Made by a program: the position numbers and the translations under genes. Below are positions 1 to 7,057 of a DNA stretch of 64,000 nt, one piece after another. The stretch comes from CAG-791 sp963605745 (lineage in GTDB: Bacteria; Bacillota; Clostridia; Lachnospirales; Lachnospiraceae): positions 1 to 64,000 of the forward strand of contig CAVCWT010000010.1 of NCBI GenBank assembly GCA_963605745.1, given 5' to 3'. The notes beneath the pieces are model-generated. The model did no database searches and was not told the DNA's origin. It was given only the letters and a program-made list of their open reading frames with translations. Every line of letters starts with the position of its first letter. Within the stretch, counting starts at the first letter, position 1.

Positions 1-237
1 ACCCATCTCGATTTTGGTACTCGAAAATGGCTGATGCCATTTTCTCCTACCTTGGAGTGGCTTCGCTCACTCCGTGCTGCGGAGAAACCGCATACGCGGC
101 TTTCTCCTTGCATTCGGAAAACCTCGATGTGGCTGGGCAGAGGAGCTCCGCTCCTTGCCCACCTGACAATTTCAGTCATGAATTTGTGCGCGAGGCGCCC
201 AATTCATGATTGAAATCGCCAGGTGCTAAACAGATAC
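1..237 (+). mobile_element. MITE-like element, copy A, interrupted by another repeat
   Basis: Copy of the ~153-bp element also found at 13971-14126 and 51550-51702. The left terminal repeat is cut off by the window edge; the right one (GGTGCTAAACAGATAC) ends at 237. It carries the family's internal hairpins: GGCAGAGGAGC/GCTCCTTGCC near 138-165 and the ATGAATT/AATTCAT stem near 178-207. The loop of the first hairpin (after GATTTT, position 15, and before GGAAAACC, position 116) holds a 100-bp three-hairpin element. The promoter of the next gene starts 10 bp after its right end. Confidence 0.8.
16..115 (+). repeat. Three-hairpin repeat (family C), copy 1, nested in the MITE
   Basis: Hairpin 1 is GAAAATGGC-TGAT-GCCATTTTC, followed by the conserved CTCCTACCT; a short second hairpin GGAGTG...CACTCC; and a third, GGAGAAACCGC...GCGGCTTTCTCC. 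The same plan is seen at 36311-36431 and 60599-60945 with different stem sequences. The uninterrupted MITE copies have only CCTAC or CCTTC at this point. Confidence 0.8.
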
Positions 238-246
238 AAAAAAGTA

Positions 247-275
247 TTGACAGTACGAATCGATCGCGATAATGT
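247..275 (+). promoter_or_regulatory. Sigma-70 type promoter of the aminotransferase gene
   Basis: TTGACA (247-252), a 17-nt spacer and TAATGT (270-275). The -35 is a perfect consensus. Transcription would start near 282, giving a leader of about 137 nt before the ATG at 419. Confidence 0.8.
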
Positions 276-305
276 ACTGGTGTACAAAATAATAGACATG
301 AACGA

Positions 306-350
306 GGAGCAAAGGTGCTTAGATTTATCAGGCAACCTTTGCTCCTTTTT
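306..350 (+). terminator. Intrinsic terminator inside the leader (possible attenuator)
   Basis: Stem GGAGCAAAGGT (306-316) pairs with ACCTTTGCTCC (335-345), followed by TTTTT (346-350). It lies between the promoter at 247 and the coding start at 419, so it would stop transcription early unless prevented. No complete gene lies between promoter and terminator, so it is not the end of an upstream gene. Confidence 0.65.
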
Positions 351-353
351 GTG

Positions 354-383
354 TTGTGTTTGTCCAGCGCTGGACAAACACAA
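354..383 (+). promoter_or_regulatory. Perfect 30-bp palindrome in the leader (candidate operator or RNA hairpin)
   Basis: Two 15-nt arms, TTGTGTTTGTCCAGC and its exact complement, meet without a loop. It starts 4 nt after the terminator T-run and ends 35 nt before the ATG. As DNA it has the symmetry of a dimeric repressor site; as RNA it could form a second leader hairpin. Confidence 0.6.
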
Positions 384-418
384 TTGCATGTACACCACAC
401 ACCAAGGAGGAGACGATC

Positions 419-1636
419 ATGAAATTAGCAGACACTGGATTCACCGCACAGGACATCAAGGACAAGGTCAAAAAGTATATGATCGAAACGTATGAGCGCT
501 TCGATTTCGTTGCAGAGACCGCTGAGGGAATGTATCTCTATGACGAGAACAAGACTCCTTATCTTGATTTTTACGGCGGCATCGCTGTTAACAACGCCGG
601 CAACTGTAATCCGAAGGTTGTTGCAGCCGTAAAGGACCAGGTGAGCGATATCATGCACACGTTCAACTATCCTTACACCATTCCGCAGGCACTTCTGGCA
701 GAGAAGGTTTGTGAGACCATCGGTATGGACAAGATCTTCTTCCAGAATTCCGGTACCGAGGCCAACGAGGCCATGATCAAGATGGCTCGTAAATACGGCA
801 TCGAAAAATACGGCCCGAACCGCTATCACATCGTAACCGCAAAGGATGGCTTCCACGGCAGAACTTTCGGTGCTATGTCTGCAACCGGCCAGCCCGGCAA
901 TGGCTGCCAGGTGGGCTTTGGTCCTATGACCTATGGTTTCTCCTATGCGCCCTACAATGATCTGAAGGCCTTCAAGGATGCCTGCACCGAGAACACCATT
1001 GCGATCATGCTCGAGCCGGTTCAGGGCGAGGGCGGTGTACATCCTGCAACTCCTGAGTTCCTGAAAGGTCTGCGCGAGTTCTGCGATGAGAAGGGAATGC
1101 TCCTTCTGATTGACGAAGTACAGACCGGATGGTGCAGAACCGGTGCGGTGATGTCTTACATGAACTACGGCATTAAGCCGGATATCGTTTCCATGGCAAA
1201 GGGCCTGGGCGGCGGAATGCCGATCGGTGCAATCTGTGCAACCGAGGAGGTTTCCAAGGCATTTACTCCCGGCTCTCACGGAACAACCTTCGGCGGACAT
1301 CCGGTAAGCTGCGCTGCTGCACTTGCCGAGGTAAACGAGCTCCTGGATCAGGATCTGGCCGGCAATGCAAAGGTCGTTGGCGATTATTTTGCAGAGCAGC
1401 TGAAGGCACTTCCTCATGTAAAGGAGATCAGACATCAGGGACTCCTCGTTGGTGTTGAGTTCGACGATAGCATCTCTGGCGTAGATGTTAAACACGGCGC
1501 ACTGGAGAGAAAGCTCCTGATCACAGCCATCGGCGCACACATCATTCGTATGATCCCTCCGCTGATCGTTTCCAAGGAGGACTGCGACAAGGCTGTTGCG
1601 ATCCTGAAGGAGACCGTAGAGGCGCTGTCTAAATAA
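419..1636 (+). CDS. Class III PLP-dependent aminotransferase (acetylornithine/4-aminobutyrate type)
   Basis: A 405-aa soluble fold-type I aminotransferase. Visible motifs: SGTEANEAMIKMARKYG, FHGRTFGA, EPVQGEGG, the PLP-contacting Asp in LLIDEVQTGWCRTG, the Schiff-base Lys in SMAKGLGGG, and GTTFGGHP. It would transfer an omega-amino group to a 2-oxo acid and leave a semialdehyde. The ATG at 419 follows AAGGAGGAG at normal distance; an in-frame ATG at 356 lies inside the leader palindrome and is not used. The gene has its own promoter, leader terminator and downstream terminator. An APC permease, an iron alcohol dehydrogenase and an XRE-cupin regulator follow, which points to amine or omega-amino acid catabolism (GABA, beta-alanine, 5-aminovalerate are candidates). 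ArgD-like biosynthesis is less likely since no arginine gene is nearby. Confidence 0.85.
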   Translation: MKLADTGFTAQDIKDKVKKYMIETYERFDFVAETAEGMYLYDENKTPYLDFYGGIAVNNAGNCNPKVVAAVKDQVSDIMHTFNYPYTIPQALLAEKVCETIGMDKIFFQNSGTEANEAMIKMARKYGIEKYGPNRYHIVTAKDGFHGRTFGAMSATGQPGNGCQVGFGPMTYGFSYAPYNDLKAFKDACTENTIAIMLEPVQGEGGVHPATPEFLKGLREFCDEKGMLLLIDEVQTGWCRTGAVMSYMNYGIKPDIVSMAKGLGGGMPIGAICATEEVSKAFTPGSHGTTFGGHPVSCAAALAEVNELLDQDLAGNAKVVGDYFAEQLKALPHVKEIRHQGLLVGVEFDDSISGVDVKHGALERKLLITAIGAHIIRMIPPLIVSKEDCDKAVAILKETVEALSK

Positions 1637-1663
1637 GTACCGGCATTTTATCATCAAGCTGAC

Positions 1664-1704
1664 AAGGGCGTCACGAATCCATGCGGTTCGTGCGCCCTTT
1701 TGTT
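1664..1704 (+). terminator. Intrinsic terminator after the aminotransferase gene
   Basis: AAGGGCGTCACGAA (1664-1677) pairs with TTCGTGCGCCCTT (1687-1699) with one bulge, followed by TTTGTT. It separates the aminotransferase from the following genes, so those need read-through or their own promoter. Confidence 0.75.
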
Positions 1705-1719
1705 AATGAAGGGGACCCT

Positions 1720-2331
1720 ATGGAACATCTTGTTATTACCATCGGATGCGAATACGGTGCAAAGGGAAATCAGATCGGCAGAATGGTTGCACAGGATCTG
1801 GGCATTCAATTCTATGACCGTGATACGGTGGACGCAATCATCAAAGAGGTCGGCATCCCAAAGGATATTATGGAAAAGGTGGAAGAGGGCGTCACCATTG
1901 CAGGAAAAGGTGCAGAGGGTGATGTCCGCGGATCGTTTTCCAAATACGCGGATCTGACGGATCGTGCCATTCATGTACAGAAAACAATCATCCGCAAGCT
2001 GGCAGATCGCAAGGCCTGCGTGATCATCGGCCGCTCTGCGGATTATATTCTGAAGGAACAAAAGCCGATCCTGCGGATCTTTATTTATGCGCCGGATGCG
2101 GTGCGCATTCAGAATGTCATGAAGAGCCACAACCTTTCGGAGGATGATGCAAAACTCCTGATCATGGAAAAGGACAAACGTTATCACAAGCGTCACCTTG
2201 CGCTGACCGGGAGCAATCGCGGCGACCGTCACAACCGGGATATGCTGATTGACAGCAGTCTTCTTGGTGTGGAAGGAACGGCAAGGCTCATCGAGCAGGT
2301 TGCACAGGAAGTTTTCGAAGGCAGGAGGTGA
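1720..2331 (+). CDS. Cytidylate kinase-like family protein
   Basis: A 203-aa protein of the cytidylate-kinase-like P-loop family (AAA_26). The N-terminal ITIGCEYGAKGNQIGR replaces the usual ISREFGSGGREIGR, followed by LGIQFYDRD, typical of these proteins; CVIIGRSADYIL and the Arg-rich lid segment MEKDKRYHKRHL also fit. Such proteins are annotated as nucleotide kinases, but their substrates are mostly unknown and this is not the housekeeping Cmk. The ATG at 1720 is chosen because GAAGGGGA precedes it; an upstream ATG at 1681 lies in the terminator loop. It ends 6 nt before the permease, so the two are surely co-transcribed. A link between this kinase-like protein and amine uptake is suggested only by position. 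Confidence 0.75.
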   Translation: MEHLVITIGCEYGAKGNQIGRMVAQDLGIQFYDRDTVDAIIKEVGIPKDIMEKVEEGVTIAGKGAEGDVRGSFSKYADLTDRAIHVQKTIIRKLADRKACVIIGRSADYILKEQKPILRIFIYAPDAVRIQNVMKSHNLSEDDAKLLIMEKDKRYHKRHLALTGSNRGDRHNRDMLIDSSLLGVEGTARLIEQVAQEVFEGRR

Positions 2332-2337
2332 TACGAA

Positions 2338-3861
2338 ATGGCACAGAAAAAATCGGAATTTGATAAAGTATTCAGCGCCTGGGACATTCTTGTGATCGCC
2401 TTTGGCGCCATGATTGGCTGGGGCTGGGTTGTTTCCTCCGGCGGATGGATTGAAAAGGGCGGCGTTGTCGGTGCAGCCATCGGATTTGCCCTGGGCGGCG
2501 TCATGATCTTTTTTGTCGGTATGACGTATGCCGAGCTGACAGCGGCTATGCCGCAGTGCGGCGGCGAGCATGTCTTTAGCTACCGCGCCATGGGAGCGAC
2601 CGGTTCCTTTGTCTGCACCTGGATGATTATCCTGGGATACGTTGGCGTTGCGTGCTTTGAAGCCTGCGCATTCCCGACGATTATCACCTATCTGTGGCCC
2701 GGCTTTCTGAAGGGATATCTGTACACCATTGCCGGCTTTGATGTCTATGCGTCCTGGCTGATTACAGGCATTGTCATTGCCTTTCTGATCATGCTGATCA
2801 ACATCATGGGAGCCAAAACAGCGGCCGTCCTGCAGACCATTCTGACCTGCATCATCGGAGGCGCCGGCATTTTGCTGATCGTTGCCTCGGTCCTCAACGG
2901 CTCTGTCGATAATCTGAACGGCCAGATGTTCATTGGGACCACTACCGGAACGAGCATCAAGGCGGTGATTGGTGTTGCGGTTTTATCTCCGTTCTACTAT
3001 ATCGGGTTTGATGTAATTCCGCAGGCAGCAGAGGAGATCAACGTACCGCCTAAGAAGATCGGCAAGATGCTGATTCTGTCTGTTATTCTGGCCGTTATTT
3101 TTTACTCCATGGTAATTGTAGCAGTCGGTCTGGTGCTGAACACAGATGCCATCAAGGCTTCGGAGGCGACAACCGGACTGGTGACGGCGGATGCGATGGC
3201 AGTTGCCTTCGGCGCACCGATCATGGCGAAGGTTATCATTGTCGGCGGCATGTGCGGCATCATTACCTCCTGGAACTCCTTTATGCTGGGCGGTTCCCGC
3301 GCCATGTACTCCATGGCGGAGTCCTACATGATCCCTCCGTTTTTTGCAAAGCTTCATCCTAAGCACAAGACACCCATCAATTCCCTGATCCTGATCGGCG
3401 TGCTGACGATGCTGGCACCCTTTGCCGGCAGGAAGATGATGGTGTGGATCTGCGATGCCGGCAACTTTGGCTGCTGCCTTGCCTACTGCATGGTCGCCAT
3501 TTCCTTTGTGATTCTGCGCACCAAGGAGCCGGATATGCCACGCCCCTATAAGGTGCCTTGCTATAAATTCGTAGGAGCCATGGCAATCCTTCTGTCGGGA
3601 CTGATGGTAGCGGTTTACTGCATCCCGGGAAGCGGCGGGAGTCTTATTCTGCCGGAATGGCTGATGGTCCTTGCCTGGAGTGGTCTGGGGGGCGTATTTT
3701 ACGTCATCTGCAAACACAGATATAAAGAATCCTTTGGTATTCTGGTCGAGCTGATCTCGGATGAGGATGCCGCAACGCTGCTGCCGGAGGCAGACGAGGA
3801 AGAGCTGGATCTTGTCATCGATGCAGCGATCGACAAGGTTCTGGCAAGGCTTGCTGCATGA
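2338..3861 (+). CDS. APC-superfamily amino acid permease
   Basis: A 507-aa integral membrane protein with about 12 hydrophobic helices. TM1 carries the broken-helix glycine run of the family (AFGAMIGWGWVVSSGGWIEK), and a conserved SPFYYIGFDVIPQAAEEI segment lies mid-protein, typical of APC amino acid/amine transporters. The C-terminal ~45 residues are cytoplasmic, acidic and rich in Glu, Asp and Ala. AGGAGGTGATACGAA gives a strong ribosome site. It follows the kinase-like gene by 6 nt and precedes an alcohol dehydrogenase, so it is the probable importer of the substrate of the aminotransferase at 419. Substrate not determined. Confidence 0.88.
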   Translation: MAQKKSEFDKVFSAWDILVIAFGAMIGWGWVVSSGGWIEKGGVVGAAIGFALGGVMIFFVGMTYAELTAAMPQCGGEHVFSYRAMGATGSFVCTWMIILGYVGVACFEACAFPTIITYLWPGFLKGYLYTIAGFDVYASWLITGIVIAFLIMLINIMGAKTAAVLQTILTCIIGGAGILLIVASVLNGSVDNLNGQMFIGTTTGTSIKAVIGVAVLSPFYYIGFDVIPQAAEEINVPPKKIGKMLILSVILAVIFYSMVIVAVGLVLNTDAIKASEATTGLVTADAMAVAFGAPIMAKVIIVGGMCGIITSWNSFMLGGSRAMYSMAESYMIPPFFAKLHPKHKTPINSLILIGVLTMLAPFAGRKMMVWICDAGNFGCCLAYCMVAISFVILRTKEPDMPRPYKVPCYKFVGAMAILLSGLMVAVYCIPGSGGSLILPEWLMVLAWSGLGGVFYVICKHRYKESFGILVELISDEDAATLLPEADEEELDLVIDAAIDKVLARLAA

Positions 3862-4023
3862 GAAGTGCATAAGAATTACGCCCGCATGTACCGGTGATGC
3901 AGCAGCGAATGCGTATTCATGAATAAATATGTCGTGAAACTCATTCTGCGTTATCTGGCTGGTTATTTTGCAAACGGTGTACAGGGTGCCTGCGGGCGAC
4001 AACATGGAAGAGGTGAATCAGAG

Positions 4024-5208
4024 ATGAATATGTTTAATTTTTCTGTTCCGCAGGACATTACGGTAGGAAAGGGATCTCTTGCAAAGCTCCCGGAAATTGC
4101 GGGGAAGCTGGGAGGCTCCCATGGCTTTATCATTTCGGGACCGCATTTGAATAAGATGGGCCTCGTGCAGAAGGTGGCAGATTATCTGGCGGATGCCGGC
4201 ATTGCGGCAGACAGCTATACGGACATTGAAGCCAACCCTTCTGTTGCAACCGTGGAAAAGGCGGCAAAGGCCTTCAAGGAAAGCGGCGCCGATTTCATCG
4301 TAGCCTTTGGCGGCGGGTCACCGATGGATGTTGCCAAGGCTGTTGGCGTTGTTGCGAAATTCGGCGGCAGCATCACGGAGTACGAGGGAGCCCACAAGGT
4401 GCCCGGCAAGATCATTCCTCTCATTGCAATTCCCACAACAGCAGGAACCGGGTCTGAGGTAACCGCTTTTTCTGTCATCACCGATCACAGCCGCAATTAC
4501 AAGCTCACGGTCTTTAGCTATGAGATCCTGCCGGCCTATGCCATTCTCGATCCGGAGCTGTTGACCATGGCACCCGCAAGCGTTGCGGCTGCCTGCGGCA
4601 TTGATGCCTTTATTCATGCCGAGGAGGCGTATATCTCCACGGCGGCCTCTCCGTTCTCAGATGCGATGGCAGAAAAGGCAATGGAGCTCATCGGAGCCAA
4701 CATCCGCCGCTTTGTGGCAAGACGCGATGACATCGAGGCAGCAGAAGCTATGCTGGTTGGCTCGTTGTTTGCCGGTATTGCCTTCTCATTTGCACGCCTT
4801 GGCAATGTGCATGCCATGAGCCATCCGGTCAGTGCGTTTTTTGACGTGCCGCATGGTGTAGCCAATGCAGTTCTGCTGCCGGTGATTGCAGAGTACAATG
4901 CACTGGCAGATCACGGCAAATATCTCAGGATCTACAATTACATCAGCAAGATTCCTGCCTGCGCAGAAGCTTTTGAGCCTATGCTGCTGGTGGATGCGAT
5001 CCGCAGCCTTTGCGCAGATATCGGAATTCCAGAGAACCTGACCATTGCCATCAACAATGCCAGCAAGAATGGCCCTGTCAGCAAGGAAGAGATCGAGAGC
5101 AAGATCGAGGCTATGGCAGCGGATGCGATGAAGAGCGGCAACATTGCCGTCAACCCGAGGGCTTCTCGCCAAAGTGACATTGAGGCACTGTACCGAAAGG
5201 CACTGTAA
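4024..5208 (+). CDS. Iron-containing alcohol dehydrogenase
   Basis: A 394-aa group III (Fe-type) NAD(P)H-dependent dehydrogenase. The nucleotide loop FGGGSPMDVAK and TTAGTGSE are present, and metal ligands can be placed at Asp194 and His198 (CGIDAFIHAEEAY), His263 (NVHAMSH) and His277 (VPHGVANA), with the spacing known for FucO-type enzymes. It would reduce an aldehyde to an alcohol. In this operon the likely substrate is the semialdehyde made by the aminotransferase, as in 4-hydroxybutyrate or 5-hydroxyvalerate formation; that is inference. The ATG at 4024 has GAAGAGGTGA upstream; an earlier ATG at 3919 would add a non-homologous leader. Its stop is one base from the next gene's start. Confidence 0.87.
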   Translation: MNMFNFSVPQDITVGKGSLAKLPEIAGKLGGSHGFIISGPHLNKMGLVQKVADYLADAGIAADSYTDIEANPSVATVEKAAKAFKESGADFIVAFGGGSPMDVAKAVGVVAKFGGSITEYEGAHKVPGKIIPLIAIPTTAGTGSEVTAFSVITDHSRNYKLTVFSYEILPAYAILDPELLTMAPASVAAACGIDAFIHAEEAYISTAASPFSDAMAEKAMELIGANIRRFVARRDDIEAAEAMLVGSLFAGIAFSFARLGNVHAMSHPVSAFFDVPHGVANAVLLPVIAEYNALADHGKYLRIYNYISKIPACAEAFEPMLLVDAIRSLCADIGIPENLTIAINNASKNGPVSKEEIESKIEAMAADAMKSGNIAVNPRASRQSDIEALYRKAL

Positions 5209-5209
5209 T

Positions 5210-5779
5210 ATGGATTATCTGACACACAACGTTTCGGTGAATCTCAAGAGAATTCGCCAGTCCAAGGGCATGAGCCTGGACCAGGTCTCGGAGCAGACCG
5301 GTGTCAGCAAGAGCATGCTGGCGCAGATTGAAAGAGGGACGGCGAACCCGTCCCTGGGTGTCCTGGGCAAAATAACGAGCGGCCTGCGCATTGAATTCCA
5401 GACCCTCATTGATCCGCCAAAAGAGGAGTTCTGCCTGGTGACCCCGGAAGAACTGGTTCCGACCAAGGAACTGCCGGGACATTACAGGGTCTGGACCTGT
5501 TTTCCCTTTGAGGACTCAAGGTCCGTTGAGGTCTACCGTATCGATCTGGCGCCCGGGGCATATTACACCAGCGGTAGCCACGGCGAGAACACGAGGGAAT
5601 ATCTCTCAGTGACAGAAGGCGTGGTGACCATCGAATGCAATTCTCATGTGCAGAAAATCCATAAAGATCAGGTCTATAAATTCGAGACGGATCAGCCTCA
5701 CGTGTACCGCAATGAAACAAAAGAGGCGGCGCACTGCATCTGCTTTTTCCTGGATTATTCCAAACTGTCATCGCACTGA
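5210..5779 (+). CDS. XRE-family regulator with C-terminal cupin sensor
   Basis: A 189-aa two-domain regulator: an N-terminal helix-turn-helix of the lambda-repressor type (residues ~8-65; LKRIRQSKGMSLDQVSEQTG, SKSMLAQIERG) and a cupin_2 barrel (~110-180; YYTSGSHGENTREYLSVTEG). This design is common in regulators of amino acid and amine operons, where the cupin binds the small molecule. The ATG at 5210 is one base after the dehydrogenase stop, so it is the last gene of the operon and probably translationally coupled, as no strong ribosome site is visible. The 30-bp palindrome at 354-383 is a possible target, but nothing in the sequence proves it. A similar protein is encoded at 36672. Confidence 0.88.
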   Translation: MDYLTHNVSVNLKRIRQSKGMSLDQVSEQTGVSKSMLAQIERGTANPSLGVLGKITSGLRIEFQTLIDPPKEEFCLVTPEELVPTKELPGHYRVWTCFPFEDSRSVEVYRIDLAPGAYYTSGSHGENTREYLSVTEGVVTIECNSHVQKIHKDQVYKFETDQPHVYRNETKEAAHCICFFLDYSKLSSH

Positions 5780-5790
5780 GTGAGATGTCA

Positions 5791-5858
5791 AATCGGCGAC
5801 AGGATGGCGGCAGAATGTCCACCTGTGGGGACGTCTCCGCCGGGACCCGTCGCCGATT
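5791..5858. repeat. Long-hairpin repeat (family A), short form, between convergent genes
   Basis: AATCGGCGAC (5791-5800) pairs exactly with GTCGCCGATT (5849-5858), enclosing GGCGGCAGAATGTCC and TCTCCGCC, the family A arms. It lacks the ~90-nt inner hairpin present in the copies at 6771 and 53981. It lies between the ends of the XRE gene and the AraC gene and may act as a two-way terminator. Confidence 0.8.
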
Positions 5859-5868
5859 GAATCTATAC

Positions 5869-6732
5869 TCAGATCGATTGCAGCATGCTCTTGCGGTACT
5901 GCAAGGGACTCTGCCCGGTGATTTCGGAAAACCTTGTGGAAAAATTGCTGGCATCTCCAAAGCCGACCTCACCGGCGATCTCACTGATGGTGCGGTTCGT
6001 TAAAACCAGCAGCTCCTTGGCCTTTGTGATGCGGTAGTTTACCAGATAGTTGTAGGGCGTTGTACCGATATAGTTCCGAAAGAGCCGCAGGAAATAGCTC
6101 TTACTCATGTGAGCTTCCTCCAGGAGCTGCCAAAGGCGGATGTCCTCCTGGTAGTGATGCCGAAGGTGCCTTGCAGCCTGCAGAATGACCTGACGGTTGT
6201 TGTCTAAGGCCTGCTGTGCAAAGCGCCCCTGCAGACATTGCACCAGCATTTCATGGAGGACCAGTCCGCATTGAACCAGACTGTCAATGGTGCCGTGGTC
6301 CATTTCCTTCATGGCAATTTCAAAAAGCTCTGTTATCCTCTCCCCGTCCACCGTGGCCGGGGAGATTTTCTTGTCCGGGAGCAGGAAGGGCTCGAGAGCT
6401 GCGACACCGGAGCCATCGAGGTGAATCCAGTAGTGGTGCCACAACGCAGCATCCGGATCGGTGTAATAGCGCTGCGGCGTACGGCAGTTAATGAGAAGCG
6501 CCTGTCCCGGCTGGAGACGGACAAGGGTCTCATCCTGCTCCACGAACCCGGCACCGCGGAGAGTATAGAACAAAAGGTAGCTGTCCTTATCTGACCTTGC
6601 AGTGGAAAAGTGCTCGCCGGCATAAAACAGCCCGGCCTCGGTGCAATAGAAAGCCTGTGACAAGCCGGCCTCACTGGGCGTTGTCCGCTTCCAGACACTG
6701 TCCCTTGCAATATCCAGCGTATATTGCAGCAT
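5869..6732 (-). CDS. AraC-family transcriptional regulator
   Basis: A 287-aa AraC/XylS regulator: an N-terminal cupin-like sugar-sensing domain (~20-150; RLQPGQALLINCRTPQRYY) and a C-terminal double helix-turn-helix (~185-285), with the first helix pair around LLEEAHMSKSYFLRLFRNYI and the second around ISEIAGEVGFGDASNFSTRF, ending in SPLQYRKS as usual. It is transcribed away from the rhamnulokinase gene at 7058 and is the natural activator of that operon. Its promoter must lie in or beyond the family A repeat at 6771-6919. Confidence 0.9.
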   Translation of the reverse strand: MLQYTLDIARDSVWKRTTPSEAGLSQAFYCTEAGLFYAGEHFSTARSDKDSYLLFYTLRGAGFVEQDETLVRLQPGQALLINCRTPQRYYTDPDAALWHHYWIHLDGSGVAALEPFLLPDKKISPATVDGERITELFEIAMKEMDHGTIDSLVQCGLVLHEMLVQCLQGRFAQQALDNNRQVILQAARHLRHHYQEDIRLWQLLEEAHMSKSYFLRLFRNYIGTTPYNYLVNYRITKAKELLVLTNRTISEIAGEVGFGDASNFSTRFSEITGQSPLQYRKSMLQSI

Positions 6733-6770
6733 AGCTGTTCTCCTTTCCGGGCGCTAATTCATCTGCAGTT

Positions 6771-6919
6771 GACGACGGGAGGCGGCAGAATGTCCAACTG
6801 TGGGGCCTTTCGCAAGCCTCGGTACTTGCGAACGTTCTTTGTGAGCTTAGTACCGCTAGGTCTTGCGAACGGAGTCGAGAGACGTCCCCACAGTGGACAT
6901 CTCCGCCAGGACCCGTCGT
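6771..6919. repeat. Long-hairpin repeat (family A), full copy
   Basis: GACGACGGG...ACCCGTCGT ends enclose GGCGGCAGAATGTCC/GGACATCTCCGCC arms, a CTGTGGGG/CCCCACAG stem and an inner hairpin CGGTACT...AGTACCG flanked by TTCGCAAG/CTTGCGAA. Compared with the copy at 53981, CTGTGGGG/CCCCACAG becomes CTGCAGGG/CCCTGCAG and CGGTACT/AGTACCG becomes TGGTACT/AGTACCA, i.e. paired changes. It lies in the divergent control region between the AraC regulator and the kinase gene. Confidence 0.82.
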
Positions 6920-7057
6920 AAGAAATTGACACCATTATCGCTTCGGAAGCTGCCGGCATCAAGAGTAGACTTTTCACAAAAAACAGAAAACCTTTTCCAA
7001 TGAATCGGACGGTAAATGCGGATATACTGCAGTTACAAGGAGAAAGGAGAAAGGGTA

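Noticed and set aside
356..418. Upstream ATG for the aminotransferase
   Set aside because: It falls in the leader palindrome; the ATG at 419 has an ideal ribosome site and gives the normal family length.
425..1657. Long minus-strand open frame (410 codons) opposite the aminotransferase gene
   Set aside because: It mirrors a gene with clear catalytic motifs, has no recognisable motif itself and no ribosome site; it is a by-product of codon bias.
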